A DNA stretch of 64,000 nucleotides from Cognataquiflexum aquatile. Lineage in GTDB: Bacteria > Bacteroidota > Bacteroidia > Cytophagales > Cyclobacteriaceae. This document shows positions 45,327-54,475 of the stretch, piece after piece (positions within the stretch are counted from its first letter, which is position 1; each line of letters begins with the position of its first letter). The notes beneath the pieces are model-generated. The model was not told where the DNA came from, did no database searches, and saw nothing but the letters and a program-made list of their open reading frames with translations. The translations under genes were made by a program, and so were the position numbers. Location: the NCBI RefSeq assembly GCF_003316845.1, contig NZ_QMIK01000001.1:620001-684000 (forward strand). The letters are read 5' to 3'.

Positions 45327-45378
45327 GACGAAATGGGTAAAATTCTTCCCCAATGGATGGTATTTCTTTCCGTGGGAA
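45327..45378 (+). repeat. dispersed repeat R1, copy 3
   Basis: GAGGACGAAATGGGTAAAAT, then TCTTCCCCAATGGATGGTAT and TTCTTTCC. It lies between the gene remnant and the serine hydrolase stop, at the place where the lost part of the membrane-protein gene would be. Confidence 0.6.
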
Positions 45379-45467
45379 GGATTTCATCATAAAGGAGAGT
45401 GAGTATTTTCTGCTTTTTCTTTTCCTCTCTAGGCAAGAATTCTCTGGATTCTTTTATCAATAGACGA

Positions 45468-46964
45468 TCAATCCCTTTTTTCCGGAATTGCTTCCAATAA
45501 TAAAGTATAGGCTTTGTCCAAAGATTTGCTGCCTGCTTGCATTCCTTTGTAATGTCCAAGCCGGACGATTACCAAATCATGAGAAGGAATGATTGTCACT
45601 GATTGCCCTCCCGCACCCAGCATCATATAGGCATCGGTTGGAATGGGAAAACCGCCATCTCCATTTATCCAAAATAAGCCACCATAGATCGGTCTTCCGT
45701 CAGCAAGCCAAGGCTCGGCAAGGGTGCTTACAAATTTTGTGAAACCTTCAGGCAAAATCCGCTCACCATTCCAGATGCCATCTTGTAGATACAGATTGCC
45801 CAACCTCGACCAATCTCTGGCTGAGGCAAACTCGTAACCCTGAGTCAAAAAATTTCCATAAGGGTCTGTCTCCATCACCATTGTTCGAATTCCGATTTTA
45901 TCAAACAACATTCTTTGAGGGAAAGTATGGTAGTTTTCACCTTGACCTTCTATTCCTAGACGATTTAGATAATTGATAAGTACTGGGTCGCTGTTTCGGT
46001 AACGACCAACACAATTGGGCAGCCACTGTTGAGGTAAATTGGCTGCATATTCAAATGAATTGACTCCACCGGTGTACAGGTACAAATGGTCAGGATAACC
46101 CAAAGAAGAGTCGAAGTCTGGGTCTTGCGGAGCTCTGCAATAAATGCCACTTGACATATGCATAATGTCCATAATTCGGATTTTGGATCGTCCGTCGTCC
46201 TTGCCTTGCCATTGTGGTATTGGTGCAGGCTGCTCCAAAGTATAGACCCCTTGGTGAATCAGGATCCCCATTATAGTGGCGGAAAGGCTTTTTCCCATAG
46301 ACCAACTTTCTAAAGGGGTGTTTTTATCAATTCCTTCAGCATACCTTTCGCCTATTATTCTCCCTTTGTAGGTGACTACAAAAGCTGCTGTTAGTGCTTC
46401 ATCCGGAGCAAATGCAGCATCAACTGCCTGCTTTACTTTATTCATGTCAATATTGGAAGGCAAGGCTTCCTTTGGCAGCACATCTCCCATAGGCCACAAT
46501 GTGGCAGCAGCGTCCGGCAAATCGCGGGGTACATTTACAGGTTTGAAATTCAAAGCATCACTCCCTTCCGGTAAACATACACAACCTTGGTCTCCGGTAT
46601 AAATTGCTGTTCGGGTTATTCCATTTGGGAGTTTGATCGAGACAGATTTGTTATCGTAATCTATCATTGGTTTTCCAACTTTTGCCCGCTCTGCATATGG
46701 TGCAGTAAAATATCCCACATTCTCGGCAGCAAACTCGGGTGATAGACCGGTAATGAATACAGCCGAACACATAATTTTGGCATAACCTGCTGTATGGTGA
46801 GAAAGCGCATCGCCCGGCGGGGCTTTATAGACTGTTTTAAGCTCAAGTTCAGAGGCACGCTCAAGCATTTTGACCCGTGTCTCCGGAGTCATAACTTGTG
46901 CAGCGCAAATCAGCCCATTCAAAAAAAGGGTGGCCAATAAAGAGATCATAATTATCTTTTTCAT
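45468..46964 (-). CDS. serine hydrolase, class C beta-lactamase family
   Basis: 498 residues with a signal peptide (ends LICAAQ). After a 180-residue N-terminal part comes the catalytic domain: SMGK (SxxK) in ESWSMGKSL, Y-R-N in GRYRNSDP as the second motif, and GAGGQSV at the place of the KTG-type third motif. Enzymes with this combination are often 6-aminohexanoate-dimer hydrolase-like esterases or amidases. It is followed by the remnant and paired membrane proteins on the same strand. Substrate unknown. Confidence 0.92.
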   Translation of the reverse strand: MKKIIMISLLATLFLNGLICAAQVMTPETRVKMLERASELELKTVYKAPPGDALSHHTAGYAKIMCSAVFITGLSPEFAAENVGYFTAPYAERAKVGKPMIDYDNKSVSIKLPNGITRTAIYTGDQGCVCLPEGSDALNFKPVNVPRDLPDAAATLWPMGDVLPKEALPSNIDMNKVKQAVDAAFAPDEALTAAFVVTYKGRIIGERYAEGIDKNTPLESWSMGKSLSATIMGILIHQGVYTLEQPAPIPQWQGKDDGRSKIRIMDIMHMSSGIYCRAPQDPDFDSSLGYPDHLYLYTGGVNSFEYAANLPQQWLPNCVGRYRNSDPVLINYLNRLGIEGQGENYHTFPQRMLFDKIGIRTMVMETDPYGNFLTQGYEFASARDWSRLGNLYLQDGIWNGERILPEGFTKFVSTLAEPWLADGRPIYGGLFWINGDGGFPIPTDAYMMLGAGGQSVTIIPSHDLVIVRLGHYKGMQAGSKSLDKAYTLLLEAIPEKRD

Positions 46965-47079
46965 GTTGTTTAAAATTATTTTTTTTACTTCCCTCCAGAA
47001 GAGAATTTTTTCGATTCTTTAAGCTTTGTTCTTATAGATTGAATGAAAATGGAATGATTGGTTGGAGAACGGTTATCGG

Positions 47080-47132
47080 GCTCCGTGGACAGTGGACTGT
47101 CGTCTGTGGACTAGTATCCGCATCCGATAAAG
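47080..47132 (+). repeat. word-like repeat cluster W, GTGGACTGT type
   Basis: CTCCGTGGACAGTGGACTGT followed by CGTCTGTGGACTAG: short variants of GTGGACTGT/GTCTGTGGACT in series. The same words (CTCCGTGGACTGTCGACTGT) occur at 54598-54620. Located in the 212-base gap between two minus-strand genes. Confidence 0.55.
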
Positions 47133-47176
47133 TAACCTCAAGCCCGACCTGCAACATTGCGGATACTCATATAATT

Positions 47177-48673
47177 TTACTTCTTAAACTTCACATACAC
47201 CCCTTGCCCAGGAAAAACATTGGCAACAGTCACCCCATTTTTCAAGACAAAAGTCCCGTTTACCAGGACATACTCTATTCCGGATGAAAATTCCAATCCT
47301 TTTTCAAAGGTGGCTTTGTCAATGATCGTATTGGGATCGAAAACCGTAATGTCCGCATCTGCGCCCACCTGAATCCTTCCTTTGAACCGCATCATGGGAG
47401 CAATATTTTCAAGACGCTTAGCCGGAAGAAGGGTCATTTTTTCAATGGCGGTATTCAAGTCGAGCACCCGATCTTCTCTGACATATTTGCCCAATACCCT
47501 CGAAAAAGTCCCTGCGGTACGGGGATGGGCCAACTTGTTATAGGGGGACCCATCGGAGGCAATTATAACTCCGGGAGCAGCTATGCCTTTTTGGATCCAT
47601 TCGGGTTTCATCAAATGTATGATCACCGATTGATTAATCCTTCTGTTTCTTGCAAAATTCCCTTCATTGAGTCGTTCCCCTGTGGAGACCAATTGCAAAT
47701 CACCATAGTCAATGCCCAATCTTTCTTGCCAGCCTTCATTGAACATCGCAGTCATCAAACCCGTCGATGCGGCAGTGTAGGGATATAGTTCAGTCGTGAT
47801 GTCAAACCCTTTTTTGGCTGCTGCGCTGACCATGTTCAAGGCAAAATCAATCTGACCAAGTGTCATGCTGTTGATATGGACAATGTGCAGAGGCACACCG
47901 GTCAGGACGGCGTTGGCTATTACCTCTTGGGATGCACCAATATTGGGTTGGCGGTTATGCGTATATACCAAGGCATTCAGTTGTCCTGCCAATTCAAAAA
48001 CGCTGTACATTTCTGCCGGCTTGGTATCAGGAAGGTATCCGATCGGAACCCCAATCCCGATGCCCCCTTCTTCCAAAGCTGATTTGATATTGACAAGTGT
48101 TTGGGCCATTTCTCCAGAAGTTTGTTCTTCGAGAAAAGAAGGTCCTACTATATGAAAGAAGGAAAGCGGAGCAACCTCCTTTTTTTGTACCAAATCCAAA
48201 AATTCATCTACACTGCTTTGGTATCGGCCCAAGGCTTTCATCCGCTCAAATGGCCAACACACACTCGCTCCATAATGGATCAGGGCATTTCCCTCCCGAG
48301 AGGCATACCAAGCACCGGTGTGTCCGATTCCCAATTCGAGTTCCAAAGCCGTCGTGACTCCATCATGTAATTGGTATTCCTGCTCTATATTGGTCATGCC
48401 ATGCACATGCAGGTCGATAAATCCCGGGGCAACCACCTTACCGCTCACATTGACTGTTTCCTTTCCGTTCAAAGCTTCAGAACTGACCATTGCAATGCGG
48501 CCATGGAGGATGCCGACATTGCGGATGGCATCGAGTTTGGTTTCGGGATCGATGACCCTTCCTCCTTCCAAAACAATGTCGTAAAGGACTGCGGTCTGTG
48601 CAGTAGATTCAATTCCGGTTTGCAAAACCAAAAAAAGGCAAAGGAAAACTTTAAGCAATTTGGATGTTATCAT
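47177..48673 (-). CDS. exported amidohydrolase, D-aminoacylase/dihydroorotase-like
   Basis: 498 residues with a signal peptide (ends ESTAQ). Metal-site residues of the amidohydrolase superfamily are in order: H89-x-H91 (FIDLHVHG), VYTHNRQP, PLHIVHINS and the catalytic aspartate in IIASDGSPY. It ends with the small composite beta domain (GADADITVFDP). The overall pattern fits N-acyl-D-amino-acid deacylase-like enzymes, although the bridging ligand is not certain. It would release amino acids from N-acylated or D-residue-containing compounds outside the cytoplasm. Single-gene unit; specificity inferred only at family level. Confidence 0.9.
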   Translation of the reverse strand: MITSKLLKVFLCLFLVLQTGIESTAQTAVLYDIVLEGGRVIDPETKLDAIRNVGILHGRIAMVSSEALNGKETVNVSGKVVAPGFIDLHVHGMTNIEQEYQLHDGVTTALELELGIGHTGAWYASREGNALIHYGASVCWPFERMKALGRYQSSVDEFLDLVQKKEVAPLSFFHIVGPSFLEEQTSGEMAQTLVNIKSALEEGGIGIGVPIGYLPDTKPAEMYSVFELAGQLNALVYTHNRQPNIGASQEVIANAVLTGVPLHIVHINSMTLGQIDFALNMVSAAAKKGFDITTELYPYTAASTGLMTAMFNEGWQERLGIDYGDLQLVSTGERLNEGNFARNRRINQSVIIHLMKPEWIQKGIAAPGVIIASDGSPYNKLAHPRTAGTFSRVLGKYVREDRVLDLNTAIEKMTLLPAKRLENIAPMMRFKGRIQVGADADITVFDPNTIIDKATFEKGLEFSSGIEYVLVNGTFVLKNGVTVANVFPGQGVYVKFKK

Positions 48674-48805
48674 GAGTGTTTTGGAAAAAGGATATTAGAA
48701 ATGGTAAAAGCCAACCGATCAATAGCATTAGGGTGTGAAGGGATTCAAGACCTGTAAATTCCCAATCTTACAATTTAAAAAACTAAAATCTCCCGTAACG
48801 CCAAC

Positions 48806-48857
48806 CTAGGACGAAACCTGTTTATTTCTTCCCCAAAGTGCAGAATTTCTTTCCGGA
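48806..48857 (+). repeat. dispersed repeat R1, copy 4
   Basis: CTAGGACGAAACCTGTTTAT, then TTCTTCCCCAAAGTGCAGAA and TTTCTTTCCGG. In the 233-base gap between the sulfatase stop and the amidohydrolase start. Confidence 0.6.
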
Positions 48858-48906
48858 TAAAGGTTATCGGCAAAAAGTTTTGAAAAGAATCAATGAGCGA
48901 ACTACT

Positions 48907-50292
48907 TCAATTTTTCGATTTTTTCTTTGATTCCAAATAATCATAATGACTGTTATCCGCAGGGGTCCTGATCACTTTACTATCCGGCAAAGGACCCAAT
49001 TGCTTTACTGCCAATTCCATAGCCCCCATCATTTGGGCGGTTTTCTCCGGATTTTCCTTCAATAGATTGGTGGTTTCTCCCGGGTCGGTTTTAAGATTAA
49101 ATAAAAGCGTATCATGCGCATCCACTTTTTTCATTCCTCTGGTACCTTCAAATCCCTCATAGGGACGCTTGATCTTCCAATCCCCCTCCCGATATCCCTC
49201 CTGACTCGAAAGCATGTAGTACAGGAAAGAATCCCCTTCCCTACTGCCATTTTCAAAAAGCACTGCACTGAGGTCCTTTCCATCGATCTCACGGTCTTGA
49301 GGTATCTCTGCACCGACCAGTTTACAAAAAGTAGGAAACCAATCCATTTGGGTTGCCAAATCCTCATAGACTTGCCCCGGTTCGATTTTTCCTTTCCACA
49401 TAGCCACTGTCGGGACTCTTACTCCCCCTTCGAAGGTAAATTGCTTGCCTTCTCTGAGTGGACCTGCGGATCCTCCATGGTCTTCCATCACCAGCCACGG
49501 CCCATTGTCTGATGAAAATACAATCAGTGTATTTTCAAGAATTCCCTTTTCCTCCAATTTTCGCAGAACTTCTCCCACACTCCAATCCAATTCCTGAATA
49601 ACATCTCCATAAAGTCCCCTGTTGGAAGTTCCCTGAAAATCCGGAGAGGCATAAATCGGGACATGGGGCATATTGTGTGCTAAATAAAGGAAAAAGGGAT
49701 TTTCTCCGGCAGAATCAATGAATTTTAAAGACTCCTCGGTATAGGTCTTGGTGGTGAAAGTCTGGTCCACTTCGTATTCTGCGACATCATTTCCCCTCAG
49801 GTAAACGACAGATTCCATGTCATTGGAGTACGGGATTCCAAAGTATTCATCAAAACCCTGATTGAGGGGAAGAAACTTCTCCATATGGCCCAAGTGCCAT
49901 TTTCCTACTACCGAAGTGCGGTAACCATTTTCTTTTAAGATTTCAGCGATGGTGATTTCCTCAGGATCCATACCTGTAAAGCTTTCAGGGAAAAACACTG
50001 AATTTATACCCATGCGTTGGGGCATCCGTCCTGTCAAAAGTCCTGCACGGGATGGACTACAAACGGGTGACGCGGACAAAAAAGAAGTGAATTTTATCCC
50101 CTCTGCTGCTATTCTGTCAATATTTGGTGTGGCAATATCCGTGGCACCAAAACAGCCCAAATCCCCATATCCAAGATCATCAGCAAAGATGAAAACGATG
50201 TTTGGTAGTGGAGATTGGCTCTTTTTTTCGTTTTGAGTCCCACATCCAAAAATAAGGCAGGTGATAAGAATCAGAATTGATTTACCTCTCAT
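48907..50292 (-). CDS. type I sulfatase (arylsulfatase A-like lipoprotein)
   Basis: 461 residues, lipobox LIFGC (Cys17). The activation motif is canonical, C78-S-P-S-R with LLTG following, and metal ligands D38/D39 lie in FADDLGYGDLG; GKWHLGH and SSDNGPW complete the active site. It differs from the sulfatase at 22270 both in subgroup (ASA-like, shorter) and in having the normal proline in the motif. It hydrolyses sulfate esters of sugars or steroids in the periplasm; substrate class is not set. It is downstream of the RAYT repeat block and forms its own unit. Confidence 0.94.
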   Translation of the reverse strand: MRGKSILILITCLIFGCGTQNEKKSQSPLPNIVFIFADDLGYGDLGCFGATDIATPNIDRIAAEGIKFTSFLSASPVCSPSRAGLLTGRMPQRMGINSVFFPESFTGMDPEEITIAEILKENGYRTSVVGKWHLGHMEKFLPLNQGFDEYFGIPYSNDMESVVYLRGNDVAEYEVDQTFTTKTYTEESLKFIDSAGENPFFLYLAHNMPHVPIYASPDFQGTSNRGLYGDVIQELDWSVGEVLRKLEEKGILENTLIVFSSDNGPWLVMEDHGGSAGPLREGKQFTFEGGVRVPTVAMWKGKIEPGQVYEDLATQMDWFPTFCKLVGAEIPQDREIDGKDLSAVLFENGSREGDSFLYYMLSSQEGYREGDWKIKRPYEGFEGTRGMKKVDAHDTLLFNLKTDPGETTNLLKENPEKTAQMMGAMELAVKQLGPLPDSKVIRTPADNSHYDYLESKKKSKN

Positions 50293-50417
50293 TTCGAAAT
50301 TGTTTATGTACCAATTTATGCTTTTTCAGACAATACTTCTCAAGATAATTTTTTTTACCAATTTGATTTTTCCTTTCCCCAAGACACTGTACCATAAATT
50401 CGAAATAGCAAATGCTT

Positions 50418-50680
50418 TTGATTCCTTATTCTTTCCCTCCGGATTTCATCCGGGGCAAATAACCTGACGGTTTTCAATCCCATTCGGGATTGTTATCGGG
50501 TGTTGAAATAAAATTCATATTCAAACTATAAGCAAAACTTCATTTGAGCCTACCACTATTTAAAATCCCGAAGGGATTGAATCCCCTTTTGGGGTATTTA
50601 CCCCGGATAAAATCCGGTGGTTTAGCAAGAAACTTTCACCTACCTGAAATAACAACCCCGAATGGGGTTGAATTCAAAAC
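50418..50680. repeat. REP-like double unit (BIME), left direct repeat flanking RAYT
   Basis: About 262 bases, nearly identical to 51471-51731 on the other side of the transposase gene. Within it, 50436-50496 is an inverted-orientation REP unit and 50562-50680 a direct unit, each made of linked palindromes (ATCCCGAAGGGAT, TCCCCTTTTGGGG, ACCCCGGATAAAATCCGGTG, CAACCCCGAATGGGGTTG). The remaining bases from 50293 to 50417 show nothing. Confidence 0.88.
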
Positions 50681-50764
50681 TATTTATCCCAAAAGGAGTG
50701 GTCTTTGATTGTAAATCCCTTGTAAGTCCTGTGGTAAAAACGAATCCAAAACTTACTACTTTCT

Positions 50765-50882
50765 AAAAATCCCGAAGGGATTTAATCCCCTTTTTGGGTA
50801 TTTACCCCGGATAAAATCCGGTGGCTAGAGGGGAAACCCATACTAAAGAGAAACCACAACCCCGCAAGGTGTTGAATTCAAA
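50765..50882 (+). repeat. REP-like unit overlapping the RAYT stop codon
   Basis: A direct-orientation unit with the same four palindromes. Its final TTGAATTCAAA overlaps the transposase stop codon (50878-50880), so the end of the gene and the end of the repeat unit coincide. Confidence 0.85.
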
Positions 50883-51324
50883 GCAGGTATTTTGGATCAA
50901 AGGCCACCCCGTGTTCCTTAAGAAGCTGTAGGTACTCATCCATAAAACTTATTTTTTTATGGTGCTCCTCTTGGTTTTTGATGTATTTGACAAGGTCGTC
51001 CAACGAAGAATAACTGCGTGTAAAGGCTGCATACCCCTCTTGCCATCCTTCAAAACCAGGAAATAGATCCGATGATTTAATCATTTGACTTGTGGCAAGT
51101 TTAATATCCTTAACCAAGGCTGACAATGAGATTGAAGGATGGATGGAAGTTGCGATATGCAGGTGATCCTCTACTCCATTGATTCGGTATGCGTGACAGT
51201 TTTTGTTTTGGAGGATCCCATAAATATAATTGAACATATCCGGTCGGGTATCTTTTGACATAATAGGCTTTCTTTTATATGGAGTCCAAATAATGTGGTA
51301 AAAAATCGATGTGTGGGTGCTCAT
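50878..51324 (-). mobile_element. REP-associated tyrosine transposase (RAYT, IS200-like TnpA_REP)
   Basis: 148 residues. The HUH motif H54-x-H56 (VEDHLHIAT) and the catalytic tyrosine Y114 in YIKNQEEHH identify a single-strand Y1 transposase of the IS200/IS605 superfamily. Its surroundings, short palindromic units on both sides rather than standard IS ends, mark it as a RAYT, a domesticated relative that is thought to spread REP/BIME sequences. Such genes are usually single-copy and vertically kept. The reading frame is intact, so activity is plausible. Confidence 0.93.
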
Positions 51325-51470
51325 AGATTTGGTTAGGTTTACGAAAAATCATTTCGATGAATTTACAAAATCGATTTGGGCACATTGCGTTTTTAAACGT
51401 TTAAGTTTTTTAAATATTAAGTATTGATTTCGGGTTAAATTCAACCCCAGTCGGGGTTGGGGTGGTTGTT

Positions 51471-51731
51471 TTGATTCTTCATTCTTTCCCTCCGGATTTC
51501 ATCCGGGGCAAATAACCTGACGGTTTTCAATCCCATTCGGGATTGTTATCGGGTGGTGAAGTAAAATTCATATTCAAACTATAGGCAAAACCTAATTTGA
51601 GTGTACTACTTTCTAAAAATCCCGAAGGGATTAAATCCCCTTTTGGGGTATTTTCCCCGGATAGAATCCGGTGGCATGGTGGAAAACTTATAAGTACCCG
51701 AAATACCAACCCCATAGGGGTTGAAATCAAA
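51471..51731. repeat. REP-like double unit (BIME), right direct repeat flanking RAYT
   Basis: Counterpart of 50418-50680 with an inverted unit at about 51487-51548 and a direct unit from 51615. Just upstream, 51432-51462 holds the end of a further inverted unit (AATTCAACCCCAGTCGGGGT). The remaining stretch 51325-51430 is AT-rich leader of the transposase gene. Confidence 0.88.
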
Positions 51732-51744
51732 CGGAAACGCTACC

Positions 51745-51994
51745 TAAAAATCCCAAAGGGATTAAATCCCATTTGGGGTATTTACCCCGGATAAAATCCG
51801 GTGGTTTAGCAAAAATCCAATACTTCCCGGAAAAACCAACCCCAGAGGGGTTGAAATCAAACGGAAACGCTAACTAAAAATCCCGAAGGGATTGAATCCC
51901 CTTTTGGGGTATTTACCCCGGATAAAATCCGGTGGTTGAACCACAACCTACGTCTCCAAGAATTGCCAACCCCGAAAGGGGTTGAATTCAAAAA
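51745..51994 (+). repeat. two tandem REP-like units, 130-base period
   Basis: Two direct units beginning at 51745 and 51875; with the unit at 51615 they form a regular series of period 130 bases. Palindrome arms are conserved while loops and linkers vary. The array stops 10 bases before the stop codon of the DUF3500 gene. Confidence 0.88.
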
Positions 51995-52003
51995 CATTCC
52001 CCC

Positions 52004-53071
52004 TCAATGCTTATGTTCCATCAAATGCTTCCTTAAGATATCCTCCCCAAAATCATTTCCCTTCTCGCGGAAGATGGAGTGGATGTGGTTGGCATTGTCT
52101 AGGAAACCGACATTGTCATACTCGATGATGAAGTCGGGACTATGGATCATATAGTAATGCGCTTTCATAGGTTCGTAGCTCCCGATCCAGGCAAAATACA
52201 CTTCATCCATTCCCCTTGCATGCAGGATGGCAAGGTATTCTTCCGCCTTTTCCTTTTCCATATTGTTCATATACTCTTCGATCAGGTAATGGAGTACTTT
52301 CTGCTGCTCAGGCCGAAGCTCCGAACCTTTGATCCCCATAAATTCTTCATACCACTGAGGCCGGTCGGGATTGGTCAGGATATCCTTGGGAACATCCCGA
52401 CTCAGCGTGGCTTTGGCTTTCTGGGCATCATCCAAGATATTGACAAACCAAAAACCATAATCCTCCTCCTTGCTCAGCGGCCTCAAACCTGCATATTGGG
52501 TGACTTCCACCACGGCCGGGTCCGAACCGAGAAACAGCGGCGTCATCGTAAACGAGTCCTTGGTCACCGTCAGGTTGATGGAGATGTGGTGTCCCTCAAA
52601 CTTAAATCCCCAAGCTGTGTCCATGCCGGGATTGCCGAGGATGGCGAGGTAATAATTGCCATAATCCCAATCCAGTTTCCTTATAAAACCTATCGTCCGG
52701 TCATCAATCTGCTCCCGCTGATGGGCGATCTCAAAGATTTCGTGCAGGATATCATCCACCTGCATGATGGCGAATGTCTTGAGGTATCCCTGCGAACTGA
52801 AGATGGTACTGAGGATTTTGTGAAATTTTTCTTTGCTCACTTCAGAAAGGTCCCCATACCGCAGTCCTTTTCTTGGCGCCAATCCTATCGGAAGGTTGGT
52901 CCATTTGGTGCGGAGGCTGTCATCCATCGAGAAGAGCACGCTGTCTTTTTGGTTGGCAGAGAGGGTTTCCATAAAATCCACAGTGACTTTGACCATGTCG
53001 GTTTTGGATTGGGCAAAGAGTCCGGTCGAAAAAGTTAAAATGAAGACAAGAAGGAAAATGGTTTTTTTCAT
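52004..53071 (-). CDS. DUF3500 domain secreted protein
   Basis: 355 residues with a signal peptide (ends TGLFAQ). DUF3500 markers are present: an early helix pair, then WGFKFEGHHISINLTV, MTPLFLGSDPA and RPLSKEED, with GLAPRKGLRYGDLS before them. The family is exported, often co-occurs with degradative enzymes, and has no established reaction. The C-terminus bears HKH-type residues (LMEHKH) of unknown meaning. REP-like units end just after its stop codon and may act as its transcription or mRNA end. Confidence 0.9.
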   Translation of the reverse strand: MKKTIFLLVFILTFSTGLFAQSKTDMVKVTVDFMETLSANQKDSVLFSMDDSLRTKWTNLPIGLAPRKGLRYGDLSEVSKEKFHKILSTIFSSQGYLKTFAIMQVDDILHEIFEIAHQREQIDDRTIGFIRKLDWDYGNYYLAILGNPGMDTAWGFKFEGHHISINLTVTKDSFTMTPLFLGSDPAVVEVTQYAGLRPLSKEEDYGFWFVNILDDAQKAKATLSRDVPKDILTNPDRPQWYEEFMGIKGSELRPEQQKVLHYLIEEYMNNMEKEKAEEYLAILHARGMDEVYFAWIGSYEPMKAHYYMIHSPDFIIEYDNVGFLDNANHIHSIFREKGNDFGEDILRKHLMEHKH

Positions 53072-53198
53072 TGGGAAATCGGTGGTTATGGATGGGAAAT
53101 ACGCTAACTGTTATAAAAAGAGAATTTGTTTTGTCCAGGGCCTCAGGCAATTCTTGAACATTCTCTTATATTTTTTTCAGCACAATAATATCCTTATT

Positions 53199-54419
53199 CT
53201 AATTCGAAAATACAACCTTCAAATAATCGCTTTCCAAAGGAGGACCTGCTGTAATCTCAAGATAGGGCTCTCCCGTCAGGGTCATGACCACGGAGGCAAA
53301 GGTGAAGCCATTCTTTTTTGGATCAATTGTTCTGCATACGGGATTTTTGGCATCATCTTTTGAGCGCAAAGCGTCTTTGATATGATCATCTGTGACAGCT
53401 TCAGCATCTGCAACCCTTGTGGTCAAAGCCGCCAACCGGATATAGCTGTTGGATGTGGCAGGAATTGTATCTGGAATTTCTTTGGGATCATACTGAGCAA
53501 ACCAAGGCTTGACATCATCATTGACTATCGGATGGTTGGTATGGTACACTGTTTGGTTTTTGTTTCCAGGATCAAACCTCACCACCTTATTGGCCGAAGC
53601 TTCAAAATTGAAAACCTCTCCCCTCACCCCAAGGATGTAATTTTGGCCCGAGGCATGATTGACGGAAGTGATAAATTCCATGATCTCATCCTTATCCGTC
53701 ATTGAGAGCACTTTTCTGACCACAAAGGCTACCGGCAAACCCGAATTGGAGGCATTGAGCTGCATAAGGGTGTTCATAACCATACCTACTCCTGAGCTGT
53801 TCATCCCGTTCAATGCTATCAAACCGGGATGGGAAAGTACCAACTGTTCAGGTCTATCGGCAGTAGCTTCAATTCTGATCAGAGTTTGGTAACCATCGGT
53901 AAATGACTCTATATCCATGTTTTGGGCAATGTAGGAAACGCCGCCGTCTACCGAAGGAACACCGATATTGCTGCAGTGGTGGTTTTCCAGGGAATTAAGA
54001 TAAACCCAAAATTCATCCAGCAGACTAAATACCATGATCTGATCAAAATCCTGCCCTGAACCATCCGCAATCCCTCTTATTTCTTCGTAAAGTTCAGGAG
54101 TCCACTTCTTGATGCTGCTATCAAAATCTGCATAAGCAAAAAATTCTTTCAGGACTTCCTCGGCTTCTTTATCCAATTGGGCATTTACACTTTCTCTCCA
54201 TTTTTGGACGATTTCACCGATTTCTTCTTTGAAATATTTTCCATGCTGCAATCCCAACTCATAGCCTGAACCCGAAAAAGTGACCTGCCTGAGTTCTCTC
54301 TTGGGGGCTTCATTTACAATCGGATTTTCGGCAGAAGTTCCCTCATTGGAAGCAGGTGAACCACATGCCAATACTACTAGCAGTGAAAAAAGGAAAAGTT
54401 TATTTGTTCTTAATCGCAT
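53199..54419 (-). CDS. C45-family peptidase / acyltransferase-like lipoprotein
   Basis: 406 residues, lipobox VVLAC (Cys19). Matches the acyl-CoA:6-aminopenicillanate acyltransferase-like family (C45), an Ntn hydrolase: the candidate nucleophile is C149 in NHHCSNIGVP, preceded by LQHGKYFKEEIG and ADGSGQDFDQIMV and followed by AQNMD, LIRIEAT, GLIALNGMNSSGV and HTNHP. Family members cleave or transfer amide-linked acyl groups. In the classic enzyme the chain is cleaved before the nucleophile; here the preceding residue is His rather than Gly, so maturation may differ. Single gene; substrate unknown. Confidence 0.87.
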   Translation of the reverse strand: MRLRTNKLFLFSLLVVLACGSPASNEGTSAENPIVNEAPKRELRQVTFSGSGYELGLQHGKYFKEEIGEIVQKWRESVNAQLDKEAEEVLKEFFAYADFDSSIKKWTPELYEEIRGIADGSGQDFDQIMVFSLLDEFWVYLNSLENHHCSNIGVPSVDGGVSYIAQNMDIESFTDGYQTLIRIEATADRPEQLVLSHPGLIALNGMNSSGVGMVMNTLMQLNASNSGLPVAFVVRKVLSMTDKDEIMEFITSVNHASGQNYILGVRGEVFNFEASANKVVRFDPGNKNQTVYHTNHPIVNDDVKPWFAQYDPKEIPDTIPATSNSYIRLAALTTRVADAEAVTDDHIKDALRSKDDAKNPVCRTIDPKKNGFTFASVVMTLTGEPYLEITAGPPLESDYLKVVFSN

Positions 54420-54475
54420 ATTTATAAGTGGTTTACGGTTTTATGATTTGATATCAGGTTTTCTGGATTGTTGGA

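Noticed and set aside
45266-45559. 97-codon minus-strand frame overlapping the serine hydrolase end
   Set aside because: Out of frame with the hydrolase and made up of repeat R1 and gene tail.
51527-51794. overlapping short frames within the RAYT repeat block
   Set aside because: They only translate REP-like units; the palindromic structure explains them.
51615-51994. possible CRISPR array (regular 130-base series)
   Set aside because: Units are long, mutually similar throughout, lack short unique spacers and contain linked palindromes; a nearby RAYT explains them.
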